DNA of 64,000 nt from assembly GCA_024867545.1 (NCBI GenBank), contig JANFNE010000087.1:1-64000 (forward strand). The letters are read 5' to 3'. Shown piece by piece: positions 23,326-34,012 of the stretch. Both the position numbers and the translations under genes were made by a program. The DNA is from Phytopythium helicoides (taxonomy: Eukaryota > Oomycota > Peronosporomycetes > Pythiales > Pythiaceae). Position 1 is the first letter of the stretch; every line of letters starts with the position of its first letter. The notes under the pieces were generated by a model. That model was not told where the DNA came from. It made no database searches and saw nothing but the letters and a program-made list of their open reading frames with translations.

Positions 23326-23559
23326 ATGGTTGTCACTAAAGAATCTAAAGCCCAGCTTATCCAGCACGCATTCAAAGAGCAGCTGCCTGATCCTACGGGA
23401 GCACTCAGAGCGGAATACGACAAGCTCAAAGGCGAACTACTCATCGGCAACGACAGCCTCTCAATCAAAACCCAGCTGAAGCCTCTGGTGGTCGATATGT
23501 ACGCTAATCGACTAATTACTGATAAGGAGTTTAAGGAGGATATCGCTTTGCTAATATAG
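23326..23559 (+). CDS. hypothetical protein of the viral block (possibly 5'-truncated)
   Basis: A 77-codon frame rich in charged residues (KEFKEDIALLI at the end, DKLKGEL in the middle), predicted mostly helical. The frame remains open for about eight codons upstream of the ATG, up to the Copia breakpoint near 23305, so the true N-terminus may be lost. It stops 5 bp before the next ATG in the same direction. No function is recognised. Confidence 0.45.
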   Translation: MVVTKESKAQLIQHAFKEQLPDPTGALRAEYDKLKGELLIGNDSLSIKTQLKPLVVDMYANRLITDKEFKEDIALLI

Positions 23560-23564
23560 CCACC

Positions 23565-23831
23565 ATGATCCTGCTCAATACGACGTTCATCGACAAGACC
23601 AATGGACTTTACGCGCTTCAGGCTCAAGAGAACCTCTCCGAGTTACGCGAGCTCATGAAGAACCTCATCATCAAGCGACCGGAGCACTCCGAGACAATCT
23701 GGGCAACCGACAAGCCCGGCGTGAAGCTACCAACGGAAGGTGGCCGCGTCTGGGCTCATACTGGAGTCTACCGTCACAACTACGTGGCTCAAGGGAAGCC
23801 GCAAAAAAAGGTCAAAACGTTCGCCCTGTGA
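23565..23831 (+). CDS. hypothetical protein of the viral block
   Basis: An 88-codon frame with ccaccATG context. It contains LQAQENLSELRELMKNLIIKRPEHSETIW and a basic end (KPQKKVKTFAL). It is tail to tail with the fibre gene and overlaps its last codons at 23727-23831. Not recognised; possibly a small virion or regulatory protein. Confidence 0.45.
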   Translation: MILLNTTFIDKTNGLYALQAQENLSELRELMKNLIIKRPEHSETIWATDKPGVKLPTEGGRVWAHTGVYRHNYVAQGKPQKKVKTFAL

Positions 23832-25410
23832 GCTCAAATATTTTTTTTGGTTTTCGACGAGACGCACTCGTTCTTCTAACTCTTGGATAGCCTTCACAAG
23901 TACGACCACTATCCGCGTGTAGTCCATTGATTGTGTATCAGCACCATCCTTGACGCCATCGACGAGCTCCGGTATCTCAGCTTGAACCTCATGAGCGATG
24001 AAACCGAGTTGCTTGCCATACGCATCGTCGTATTTAAGGTCGTAGCAGATTGGCCTTAAGCGAAGCACTTGGGTTAATCCGTATGGGAGCTCTTCGATGT
24101 TTGTCTTGATACGGTAGTCAGACGGGTTGCTCGTTCCAGTACAGTACAATGTGCAATAGCCTGATCCAGCAACTGTATCAAAGGCATAGTTGTTATCGAC
24201 GCGTTGGAAACGAAAGTGCCTACCAGTGTCGATGTGAGAACCAATACCTACAAATGGAAACCCAGCCGACACATCAGTTGAGTTTGGATTGCGCATGCCT
24301 AAGACTGGTCGAGGCTCGCCGCCAGATGTGCGATCATAATAGAACTCAGCCTGAACATTGCCAGCGACCACGAGACGCTCGGCTATAGATTGCCTCACCG
24401 CTTCCGATATAGACTCGAGCACTTGAATTCCACTGAATTGTGGTTGATGAACCAAACAGACCTAGACCACCGTAACCGCTCCCTACAGCTGTTCTTGTAT
24501 AAACTCGTGTCAGAGCCTCTCCACTTGCTGTATTTTATCCCATGATCATGCTCAAGCTTGCAGATGTGCTTGGTGTCGTGAGTGTCGTATCAAAAGCTAG
24601 GATGCGGCGACTGGCTACAGAGTCCGACGTTACGCCAATGAGTAGCTTGTTCTTTGTCTGCATATTCGAAGCTGTTGGTAGGATGTAGCTTATTAGCAAT
24701 GGTGAAGACATCGATGAGTCTGTAGATAGTTCGCCTGTGTTTGACAGAATCATTTCATTCGATGAGTTGTTAAAGCACATATACGCTGGCAAAAGTGAGT
24801 TTGAGCTGCCTCGTGCCGTGGTAGACCATTGCGACGAAGGTGAGATGTTTTGGAGAGATATTGATGCAATACCAGTCGTGTCATTTTGAATGATTGTCAA
24901 GGCGTTGGTTGTCGTACCAGTGTTTGTGATATTTATACCGCTTGAAGCTGAGCTTACCGACAGCGAGTTTAACGTGTCTAGACTTGTTATTAATGGCTGT
25001 GAAGGCGTTTGCAGCGTCCCTGTTAGGCTAGTTGTCGTCAGCGAATTGATCCCGCTGATGCTACTGGATGAATCAAGAATCAATGCTTTGCTCGCACTTG
25101 CGGCTCCTGCTGTCACCCCTGTCAACGCTGACACATTCACTAAGTTCCCAGAGATCGCCAACGACGAGCATGAGAGAGCACCCAAATCGCTCAAGCTGAG
25201 ATCATTGCCCAGCACAAGAGCGACACCAGACGTCGCAATCCCAGGTGTGACCCCGCTGATGTAGCTCAGCCTGTAATCAAACCTGCTCAGGTAGAGAGTC
25301 TGTGCATAGGAGTAGCTGAGATAGCCGCTAGAGTCAAGTGAGAGATAGAATGCGAGATTGTAAATACTTGAAGAAAACAAAGGTCGTGGGTATGAGAACC
25401 CTGCACTCAT
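23727..25410 (-). pseudogene. fibre/spike-like protein with C-terminal peptidase S74 chaperone domain
   Basis: Minus strand from ATG 25408-25410. The stalk (25410-24535, 291 codons) is Ser/Thr/Leu-rich with repeating short strands (GDLSLSDLGALSCSSLAISGN, SSSISGINSLTTTSLTG), like trimeric beta-helical tail fibres. The end (24455 onward) holds the intramolecular chaperone of endosialidase type: SDYRIKTNIEELPYGL with the presumed Ser/Lys dyad, LRPICYDLK, GKQLGFIAHEVQAEIPELV, MDYTRIVVVLVKAIQELEERV. In this family the domain directs trimer folding and is then autocleaved. A frame change between about 24535 and 24455 disrupts this copy. The natural stop may lie near 23840; the frame as drawn reaches 23727 and overlaps the opposing gene. 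Divergent from the ATPase gene. Confidence 0.7.
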
Positions 25411-25423
25411 AATCTCCTCGACA

Positions 25424-25430
25424 TATATAG
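25424..25430. promoter_or_regulatory. shared TATATA box between fibre and ATPase genes
   Basis: The sequence tatatag lies 12 bp before the ATPase ATG (25443) and, read on the other strand as ctatata, 13 bp before the fibre ATG (25410). Similar boxes precede other genes of the block at about 26122-26129, 27722-27730, 28131-28150, 37556-37565 and 37877-37888. Confidence 0.5.
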
Positions 25431-25442
25431 ACCGCGAGAAAC

Positions 25443-26122
25443 ATGGTAACTGTGATTCCGGACTTCGGGCGTGAGATCCCCAAGAAATACCGTCAGCGCG
25501 GCGCAGGCGACATTGAGCAGCTGGGGATCAAGGCTCTGTTTCGTATGATAGTTCTTGGCCCCTCATTCTCAGGCAAGAACAACCTCTGTATGTTTATTCT
25601 CAAGCATTCTCCGCATGTATTCAGCCACTTGCATATCATTGCGCGCAACCCCCATCAAGAGCTCTACGAGTACCTGAGGGATAAGCTGGAAGGGTTTGTC
25701 ACGTTCTATGACACGCCACCTACTGTCGACACGATCAGACGCACCCCGATGAAGAAGCCCGAGCTCGTCATCATTGATGATTACAGCAACGACAAGGGGC
25801 TACAGAGGCAAGTGTTTAGTCATTTCTTCACTCGTGGGCGGCACTTCAAGCTCTCGACAATCTTCCTATCGCATAGCTACTTCGGAGGAACAGAGAAGCT
25901 CATTCGATTGAATGCCGAGTACGTCGCGATTCTAAAGGCAAACAGTAAACGCGACCTTCAATTGATAGTCTAGGACTTCAACATTCCAGGAGTCGATGAA
26001 GCGGCGATCGTGCGCTACTACAACAAAGCAACAGCTCACAAGGGGCAGATGCTGTTTGTTGATTCAGTCAAGAGCCAGCTGAGGTATAATTTTGACAAAC
26101 CGATCGATGTATCGGAGGAGTA
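25443..26122 (+). pseudogene. A32/FtsK-HerA-type genome-packaging ATPase
   Basis: The frame from ATG 25443 has the P-loop GPSFSGKN (residues 39-46) and Walker B LVIIDDY (108-114), followed by FFTRGRHFKLSTIFLSHSYF, the sensor region of A32-like viral packaging ATPases. An in-frame TAG at 25971-25973 interrupts it after residue 176. The same frame then continues for about 50 codons (DFNIPGVDEAAIVRYYNKAT...) to a TAA at 26120-26122, so the TAG looks like a nonsense change in a protein of about 226 residues. The usual Thr/Ser after the P-loop Lys is Asn here. The product would pump DNA into capsids. Followed after 15 bp by the penton gene. Confidence 0.85.
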
Positions 26123-26137
26123 ATATACGAGTCAGAG

Positions 26138-26984
26138 ATGAGCAGTTTTATGAAAATTGATAGCACCAACCTTGTCCAGAACGGGCTCAACAACCAATGG
26201 CGTTACTCATTCGTCGGCTCGAGTGTCAACTTTCAAGATGTAGTGTGCGCCATCCAAAGCATCAGCCTGTACAATAGTCAATTCAACATCGATGGATCAG
26301 CTTTCTACAACACGAGCTTTAAGATCGAGGTGCCCACAGCAGCCACGACATCAACTTTGACCATCAACCTCTCCGATGGATACTACAGCTACGCAGATAT
26401 CAACCGCACTATTCAGACGACTCTGATTAACGCTGGGGCTTAGCGTGTTCTATTTACAGATAGCAGAAAACTCGACGTATTACTCTTGTCAGCTTGACGT
26501 GACGCCTGTTCCTACCTCGTTACCTGCAGGCTACACTCGTCCTGCTGCGGGTTTGTACTCCTCAGGCGGATCGGGCTTGCCAACTGTTGCAAGAACGCCC
26601 CGTCTGATCATCGACAATGCTTGGTTCGGTTCGGTGCTTGGTTTCGCGCTCGGAACGTATCCATCTGCTAATCCAACAACGACAGCGACCAGTGTGCTAA
26701 GCAATTTGATTCCTCAGATCCATCCAAGTAGCTCTTACATCTTGCGATGCGATCTCGTCAAGAATGATTACGTGGTCAGTGGCGACATCCTTGCTGCATT
26801 TGATCGAGGAGATGCCTCTATTGGCCAACTGATTCATTACTCTCCGTCAGAGTACGCTTGGATGAATTGCCACAACGGACCCCGTAGCTCCATCACAATC
26901 ACCATTTTTGATAAGAACGACCGACCAGTGCACTTCAGAGACCTCTCGGTGTCCATTATGCTCCTATTCCGTTCAAAAAAATAA
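26138..26984 (+). pseudogene. penton / minor capsid protein (single jelly-roll type), frameshifted
   Basis: The first part (26138-26443) reads SSFMKIDSTNLVQNG, VCAIQSISLYNSQFNI and SDGYYSYADINRTIQ. It ends at a TAG, and the fold continues in the next frame from about 26445 to 26984: FYLQIAENSTYY, GFALGTYPS, SSSYILRCDLVKN, HYSPSEYAWMNC, RSSITITIFDKNDRPVHFRDLSVSIMLLFRSKK. This ends in the (I/V)x-L-LFR pattern seen in Polinton minor capsid proteins. A one-base shift around 26435-26445 separates the halves. The protein would form the pentameric vertices. An aatatacg box is 9 bp before the ATG. Confidence 0.7.
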
Positions 26985-27004
26985 AGCTGACTCGTATCTT
27001 TTTT

Positions 27005-27718
27005 TTACTGAAGAGTGAAGCTTCCACCGCACTTCTTACCACGAGCCGCTCGCACAAGAGCCATGCGCTGCTTCGCTTGTTCCGATCCCTTGACAGCTAC
27101 TCCTACGCCATAGCGCTTCTTGATTTCACCTCGCACGTCTTTGATTAGACTTGCCTGAGCAAGTGCACGACTGATGGCAAGCTTCTCAAGCTCATCGACA
27201 GCATCAGATAGGACGCCCTTGTCCTTCATGTACTTGATTGCTTGCTTGCCGCGCTTCTTGACTGTCGACATACTAATCCCTGCACCTTCGCCAACACCGA
27301 CCCCAGTGAGCTTCTTCAACGCGGCTCGTGCTGGAAGAGCCCCTTCAGGGGCACCTAGAGCAGTCGCTGCGGCAGGAACAGCTACGTCAGCGATTTTGCT
27401 CAGCACACCTGATTCTTTAGCCCACTTGTAAGCCTTCTTGATCCCGCCCCAGATCTTGGTCCAGATGGATCCGCCGTAAATACCACCACCTTGAAGATGC
27501 TTGAAAGGGTATCCAATCTCCTTGTGACTGATCTGCAGCCGAGTACCTTTGCCGGCTCGACGTGCCTTGATGGCTTTCTTGTAGGATTCGGGGTGGAGAT
27601 GAAGTGTCGCTCCTGAGCCTTTCAGATCAGCTGTGCTCAGTGTTAGGGTGCCAGACTTGAATGCTCGTTTGAGCTTGGACTCAGGGATGTCACTCGAAAC
27701 CTCAAGCTCCTTGTACAT
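27005..27718 (-). CDS. pVI-like minor virion protein with protease cleavage motifs
   Basis: An intact 237-codon frame. Residues 75-84 (LQGGGIYGGS) contain two sites fitting the adenain-type consensus (M/I/L)XGG/X. They are followed by an amphipathic, aromatic/basic helix (WTKIWGGIKKAYKWAKE) and an Ala/Val-rich hydrophobic stretch (DVAVPAAATALGAP). This organisation, a propeptide then a membrane-active helix, resembles adenovirus pVI and equivalent Polinton/PLV proteins. The basic C-terminus ends in KKCGGSFTLQ. The protease gene lies directly upstream in the same direction, 14 bp away. A tatatt-like box is just before the ATG. The pVI link is inferred from layout, not from alignment. Confidence 0.65.
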   Translation of the reverse strand: MYKELEVSSDIPESKLKRAFKSGTLTLSTADLKGSGATLHLHPESYKKAIKARRAGKGTRLQISHKEIGYPFKHLQGGGIYGGSIWTKIWGGIKKAYKWAKESGVLSKIADVAVPAAATALGAPEGALPARAALKKLTGVGVGEGAGISMSTVKKRGKQAIKYMKDKGVLSDAVDELEKLAISRALAQASLIKDVRGEIKKRYGVGVAVKGSEQAKQRMALVRAARGKKCGGSFTLQ

Positions 27719-27732
27719 CGTGCTATATTTGC

Positions 27733-28110
27733 TTAGAGAATTTTAATATTCAAATCACGGAACCCTTTCGTCAAGAGATTTGGCTTATTGTGCTGCCTAG
27801 CGTAGAGGAACAGCAGTGACCAAACACCGCAATACTCGTCATATGCTCCTTGTAGTTGCACTTCGTTGAACTTCCGTACGCCAAACCGCGAGGGTGGACC
27901 TTCTCCCATCGAGTCAAACCACTCTCCGTTGTAAAGAGCCGTCCAGTGCCCCACCCCACCACCTTTCCGGAGGAGGATTAGATACGAACCGCGACGAGGT
28001 AGGGGACCGATCACTTCTGGTGCATCGTAGATAGAATCGATGCGTACGCCGATTCGATTTGCTAGCCTGATAAGATCCTCATCGCTTGTCACTGCCTTGA
28101 TCAGCTCCAT
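27733..28110 (-). CDS. adenain-like (C5/Ulp1-type) maturation cysteine protease
   Basis: An intact 125-residue frame. The catalytic layout is that of adenovirus-type proteases: GGVGHWTALY (His55), EWFDSMG (Asp66), NEVQLQGAY (oxyanion Gln85 or Gln87) and EYCGVWSLLF (Cys94). It is shorter than adenain (about 200 residues), like PLV and Polinton enzymes. It would cleave minor capsid precursors at GG-type sites during virion maturation, and the neighbouring gene encodes such sites. It is divergent from the major capsid gene, whose ATG lies 44 bp away, and they share the intergenic ctatat region. Confidence 0.85.
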   Translation of the reverse strand: MELIKAVTSDEDLIRLANRIGVRIDSIYDAPEVIGPLPRRGSYLILLRKGGGVGHWTALYNGEWFDSMGEGPPSRFGVRKFNEVQLQGAYDEYCGVWSLLFLYARQHNKPNLLTKGFRDLNIKIL

Positions 28111-28154
28111 TATTTAATTTTTGATTCAGGCTATATGAAGGATCAATATAAGCC

Positions 28155-28169
28155 ATGACGACGCAGCTT
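28155..28169 (+). pseudogene. first five codons of the major capsid gene, cut off by Gypsy
   Basis: The ATG at 28155 opens the capsid frame. The LTR begins at 28170, directly after the target sequence agctt. The same frame resumes in phase at 35661, after the second agctt copy. Confidence 0.8.
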
Positions 28170-28761
28170 TGTAATGGGGCGCTGTCCACGACAGTCCCCA
28201 AAACACGGCACACACGCTTGCGCTTGAGGAAGACTTGGCCTCTCCCGACTTGGAGGGAGGAGGAAGGAGACTTGAGATGAAGGCGGCAAATTTGCAACTG
28301 AATTGAAAAGCTTATGGTTCCTGAATCCTACGAGCATAAAACCACTAGGGTCCTATGGGGTTAAATGCAATCAACCTACAAATGCAATATAAAACCTTGG
28401 GTTGAATCAGGTTGAACTTGAAGCTTGGACCAGGAGAATGTTCTCCAACTTGAACTTGAACTTGAGCTTCGGGTTCTTCAACAAAGAACCTCTCTCTCGC
28501 CACGTGGCACGTTGTGATTGGTTGAAACCACGAACATGTACCCACAATGACACGTCGGCTTCGTCACTAGAGAGAAATCCAGCAGGAACCATCTTCATGC
28601 ACAGAGACACGTGTGCAGAGAGCACTCGAGAATGCTTCGAGAACATTCCGTGCGGTCGCAATCATTGATTGCTCCCGTGAGTGTGTCTCACACCAGTCTG
28701 CTGCCACAGACACCAATCTGTGACCAGATTGTGTCATGTAATGGACATGGGGCCCATTACA
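28170..28761 (-). repeat. Gypsy LTR (3' LTR of the minus-strand element)
   Basis: 592 bp with TG..CA ends (tgtaatggggc ... cccattaca). Sequence identical to 35064-35655 on reading. Confidence 0.92.
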
Positions 28762-28779
28762 TCATCCCCCCCTTAAAGT
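28762..28779 (-). promoter_or_regulatory. polypurine tract of the Gypsy element
   Basis: On the minus strand the sequence ctttaaggggggggatga directly abuts the 3' LTR. It is the expected primer for plus-strand DNA synthesis. Confidence 0.75.
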
Positions 28780-28828
28780 AGCGACCACTCGCTCTCTTTG
28801 GGGTGCTTGACTCACTTTCGAAACCGCT

Positions 28829-29887
28829 ATGAAGCGATCAAGTGACCAAGCATCTCTCGAAGAACCCGCAGTGCGCAAGCATCAGCGCCGGGCTCCAGAA
28901 CTCTTCGATGTGACTTCCATCTGCCGTCGGGTGGGAGACACAGAGTACTATAAGGAGCGGTTCTTCCGTTGGCGTCGGATCAACAATCGTGATGATCCGG
29001 ACCAACCTATCACAGCCAAGGCAGACTCTTGGCGAGCCTTTGTTCGCCTTGAGAACGAGGGCAAGATGGAGCGCTTGCTCAGCAAGACTCCAAGTCACGA
29101 CAAGGCAGCCCATGGCCTTCGTCGCGGTAGCGTCTCCAGCGACGCTACAAGCTTGCCTCGTAGCTGCGGACCACGTCGGGAATATCAGACTCAAGGGTCT
29201 GTCTCGGTTCCCACGTGTCCAAACTCGGTGGGTAGCCGCGCCACCGAACTCGATAGAAGCGTTGACGAGTCAACCGCTTCTTCCCACGAGTCTGTCGGTC
29301 CTCGTGACCAACAATCGACTCCACGATCCATCGATGCTCTCCCTGATGATCGATCAGAGGAGGTGGGGCTGAACGCGAAAACGATCGAGCGGCTCTGGAA
29401 GTGGAAGAGTGCTCATCGTGCGCAGATCGAGGCACTGGAAGTTCGCGACGCGGTTCTCGCTGACCGGTGCGATAGCCTCGAGGACCAGCTGAAGGAGCAG
29501 GAGTCAATACTTGACTCGCTGTCCGATGGTCCAGCCCAGCGTTCGGCATTGGAGTCCCGTTTTGAGCAACGGTTCGAGCAAGTTCAGGCCGAACTTGAGC
29601 GACTCCAGAAGACTCAGAAGGCTCGAGAGGCATTCCATGAGCGTCTGCTTCTCTCTGTGGAGGAGGCAGGGACTGCACTCGAGGTACTTCGTAAGGAGTA
29701 CCAATCTCGCCTTCTTGCGTTGGAAGCAGTGAAGGAGGAGTCCTTCGATGTGCTTCAGCGCCTCTATGCCGAGAAGATGCTCCATGACGATGAGTTGAAG
29801 ACCAAATGGAGCAACTTCATGATCGTATGGATCACTCGCGCAAGGCTCACTAGGGTCTGCGGACCCACTTGGAAGGTAAGGCTTTAG
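28829..29887 (+). other. long ORF antisense to the Gypsy chromodomain region
   Basis: A 352-codon open frame on the plus strand, opposite the pol linker and chromodomain. Its N-terminal hundred codons lie beyond the pol stop. The first part is basic (VRKHQRRAPELFDV, YYKERFFRWRRINN). The last 150 codons predict a strong coiled coil (IEALEVRDAVLADRCDSLED, VQAELERLQKTQKAREAF). The pol linker on the other strand looks like a genuine proline-rich Gypsy linker, so the antisense frame could be accidental. Alternatively it is a captured or evolved antisense gene. No function is recognised. Confidence 0.35.
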
Positions 29888-32800
29888 TCTGCCCACGTAA
29901 AACGTTGGGTGCAGACGCATGCTCGTTGGGATGTCTAGTGTGTAGGCATCACCATTGCATTTCACCACCGTGAACGGTCCAATGAACCTTGGCAGAAGTT
30001 TCGAACTTCCCAGGTTGGACACTGCATATTCAGGCAGGTTCGCCGAACTAAGCAATACAAGATCATTGACCTTGAAAGATTGCTTGTTCTTCCTTCCACT
30101 CTTGTCTGCGTTTTGCTTTTGCAGATCCTGAGCCTGTGCGATTGCGTCTCGAACAAACCTCACAACGGCTTGTCTCCGCACGACAAAGTCATCGACTAGC
30201 TGCTTCTCGCGACCAGTTAGTTTATCTAACGGTTTCATTGATTCAAAATTGGCATTGAACTCGATGGCAGCATTCAGGTCATCATCTGACTGCGGCGTAT
30301 TGTCATTCGCCGTAGTCCCTCCCCCACTTAAGGTAGAGACCTCTCCCACTAGTGACGCTGGTACTCTCGGATGGAGACCGTAGTTCACATAGAATGGGGA
30401 GTGACCCGTCGAGACATGCGTGGAATTGTTCAACGCAAACTCGCAGAGAGGGAGAAATTCACTCCACTCTCTAAATGACGTAGCGTAACTACGCAATACG
30501 TCTTCAAGGACACGATTCACTCGTTCCGTTTGACCGTCCGTTTCAGGGTGCGCCGCTGTTGACATAGACAGCTTGGTGCCCAACAATTTGAACAATGCGC
30601 GCCAAAACTTGGATGTGAAGCGGGTGTCACGGTCTGACACGATCTCAGTTGGCAAGCCGTGCAAACGGAATACCACATCCAAAAAGACCTTGGCTGTCTT
30701 CTCGGCTGAGATCTTGTCCGAAACAGGAGCAAGATGGACCATCTTGCTGAATCGGTCCACAAACACCAGGATCCCATTCCTGCGGTGCTTGTCTCGTGGA
30801 AGTCCGAATATAAAATCCATGCTCACGGACCTCCAACTGTCCTGAGGGACAGGCAATGAACAAAGTGGGGCCTGCGTGGAGCCTGAAGGCTTCACTCGCT
30901 GGCAGATCTCACAGGTCTTCACATACTTGCGAACCCACTTGTACATGTGTGGCCAGTAGTAATCTCGGGAAAGACTGAGAAATGTCTTCTCTCGTCCGAG
31001 ATGGCCACCCGAAGGGCTGTCATGATACTCATACAAGAGTCGATGACGCACACCCTCATCGTTGGGAACAACAACTCGTTCTGTATCCCCATCTTCAACC
31101 GCGTAGTACAACAACCCATTGTGTACTCGAAAGCGGTGAACGCGCGATCTTGTTCGTGCTGGGAGACCTTGCAGTGCCTTGTCAGAGGGATTCTTGAAAT
31201 ACTTGAGCAAGTCCTGACAGGTCTCGTCAGACTTGTATCCCTCGATGATGTCTTCGCGCACTGAAGTCGAAGCTTGAACTGCGATCGCTTGAACATCTTC
31301 GCAGAGTCGACACGCTTCGTCCGGATCCTCGTTCTTGGACTTGGGATCATAGTCCGGACGTCTTGACAAGGCGTCGGCTAGGATGTTCATCTTGCCTGGC
31401 TTATAGTGCACAACAAAGTTGTACTCCGCAAAGAAGGAGAGCCACCTAACCATCCTTTGGGACAAGTGAGGAGTCTTTACCGCTGTTCGCAGCGACGCAT
31501 GATCTGTGTAGATCGCAAAGCGCTCCTCGCCAAGCAAGTATACACGGAACTTGACTAAGGCATACTTCATCGCAAGAAGTTCCTTGTCATGAACTGGGTA
31601 GTTCCGTTCTGCGGGTCGGAGTTGTCGTGATTGATACGACACTACTCGCTCTCGGCCCTCATCATCGTGTTGCATCAAAGCGCAACCGATGGCATAGTCA
31701 CTTGCATCACAGACGACGTGGAACGGCTTGTCGTGGTTCGGAACAGCCAGCACAGGAGCTTCACGAAGACTCCTCTTGACTTCTTCAAACACCGCTTTGT
31801 GATCTTCAGACAACTTCCACTCAACGTCTTTCTTCAACAGTTGTGTGAGAGGCTGCACTAACGCTGCATAATTGCGCGTGTACTTGTGCAAGTAGTTGGC
31901 CAGACCCAACCACTGTCGTAGCTGTTTGACGTTCTGAGGCGCGGGCCAATCGTCAATAGCTTTGACCTTCTCCGGATCGACTCGAACACCATTCTTTCCC
32001 ACAAAGCAACCGAGAACAGGAATCTCAGGGGCAAAGAACACGCACTTCTTTAAGTTTGCGTAGAGCTTGTTCTCACGCATGACCTGGAATACTTGACGAA
32101 GATGATCAAGATGAACATCAACATCAGATCTTCCGTCCACGGCCTTACTATGAACGAATATATCGTCAAAGTAACTTGGTGCAAATGTTCGCAAAGGACG
32201 AAGAACATTCGTGACCATGCGTTTGAAAGTCGCAGGTGCATTCTTCAGTCCTTGTGGCATCACTAACCATTTCCACAGCATACCACTCGGGGTACTCACT
32301 GCGGTTAGTGGGACATCGCTTTAGCGCATTCGAGGCTGATAGAATCCATCCTTCAGATCGATCGCACTGAAAACGGTGCTGCCAACCATTCCATCAAGGA
32401 TCATGTCCTTGCGTGGAACCGGAGTCTGAGCGGGAATAGTTGCATCATTCAGCTTGTTGAAAGCATGAACGATGTGCCATCCGCCAGTCGCCTTCTTCAC
32501 ACAGAAAGTGGGGCTGCAGTGCGGGGACTTGCTTTCTCGCACATGACCAGCCTTTGCGCGTTGTGCAAAGAACTCGTCGATAGCATCGACTTGCTCCTTT
32601 GGCAACGGCCACTGTCTAGTGATACAGTACTTCGTGCCAGGAAGTACATCAATCTCGTGACGAATGCCTCTGTCAAATGGCAGTTCGTCCGGCACCTTGT
32701 CGGGGAATATGTCCTCAAACTCCCGGACAAGCTCATACACGGGGTTCTCCTTGAGGGCATCCCATGACTGCTCCTCGAACCTTTCCTTCCGTGTCTTCTC

Positions 32801-34012
32801 GTGCAACACTTCAGCATCCACACTCGATGATGTGTTGACGAGGTCTTCGTCGATTGCCTCAACAATCGCGCAAAGCTGCGAAATTTCGCCTTTCGCCAGG
32901 CTACGCATAAGCGCCTTCTTGCTCATCACGGGCAAGGAAACCAAATCTTCGACTGAACTTGGAGGATTTTCAATCTTCACGTGACGGAACACATCGACGT
33001 CACCATCTTCACCGTAGACCACGACGTTCGCATAACTGCTTGTGATGCCTCTCTGTGGGTCACCACCTTCATCGCCTTGACTCGCATCTTGATCAGGGAT
33101 GCTTGACGACGGAAAACTCTCTTCGTCGGGTTTCTTCATATCTTGGGAAGGATCTTCACACTTCACGCCATGACGAGCTTTCTCGTCACCAATGGCAAAG
33201 GAGACAGTCTTTTTCTGGCGCCTGACTGCTCCACCTCCAGTAGTCGTCTCGGGCTTGTCTTGTGGGATTGAGGGGCCATCGCACTCCTGAGTCCCAATCG
33301 ACGCATCTTCCACAGACGCATACGCCCAAATCACTTCACCTGCTGCAACGCAGCCCAGGTCTTCGTTGACACTCTTGTCGACGGAAATCTTCATCTTCAT
33401 CCAGTCAATGCGAGGTTGGTAACGCTTCAACCATGGCATGCCCAGGATGATGTCAAACTTGTCATCGAGATCGAGGAGAATGAAATCGTCCTCGCCTCGG
33501 AAATCTTCAAACTCGATTGCCAAGCGCACGGTTCGCTTAGGCATCTTCACAGTCGACCCATTGGCCAACCGAACAACCATATATTTCGTCGCATCGTGAG
33601 GAGTCTTGTCACTCCCGATCACGACTTTCGCTCGAACAAAATTATTCGACGCTCCAGTGTCAACCAAAGCACGTAGAGGCGTTTCAATACCATCTACATG
33701 AACTTTGAGCATGATCAGAGCAGTGCTCTGACTGACACTTCCATCACTCCTCGTGGAAACTGCACGTGCCTCATGCACATCGGGGCCAGAGTCCTGTGTC
33801 TCCACAACATTCACAGTCCTCTTGTCGGGCCCAGTAGGGAGCCCCGCCCCTACTGGTCGTTCCCGTTTTTTGACCCTTGGGAACGGTCGAACCGGCGGCC
33901 GAAATTTCGGTTGCTGTTCTGGTTCGAACGCGATCCTTGTGTCTCTTGCCGATTCGGCAAGGACATCTTGCAGTTTCGAGCGATATGACCCGGCTTCCCG
34001 CAACGGAAACAT
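29145..34012 (-). pseudogene. Gypsy pol: protease, RT, RNase H, integrase, chromodomain
   Basis: The pol frame overlaps gag by about 160 nt in the -1 frame, suggesting -1 frameshifting. Protease: LRALVDTGASNNFV. RT begins FCVKKATGGWHIV and FSAIDLKDGFYQ, is hit by a TAA at 32321-32323, and continues in the same frame with SGMLWKWLVMPQGLKNAPATF and SYFDDIFVHS. RNase H: FHVVCDASDYAIGCALM. Integrase: an HHCC finger (HLGREKTFL...CEICQRVK), MDFIFGLP, VSDRDTRFTSKFW, HPETDGQTERVNR. After GRLKPYLPSG a one-base deletion near 29805 shifts into the frame with the linker and chromodomain (HRWIVESIVGHEDRQ, FYRVRWRGYPPSLDTWEPR), ending at 29145. The chromodomain directs insertion to marked chromatin. Confidence 0.88.

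Noticed and set aside
25443..26122. ATPase TAG as a recoded stop
   Set aside because: No readthrough context or stop-codon reassignment is evident, and neighbouring genes have similar lesions, so simple nonsense decay is more likely.
28170..28761. Small ORFs inside the LTR as genes (also at 35064-35655)
   Set aside because: The same frames occur in both LTRs, are short, and have no recognisable domains.
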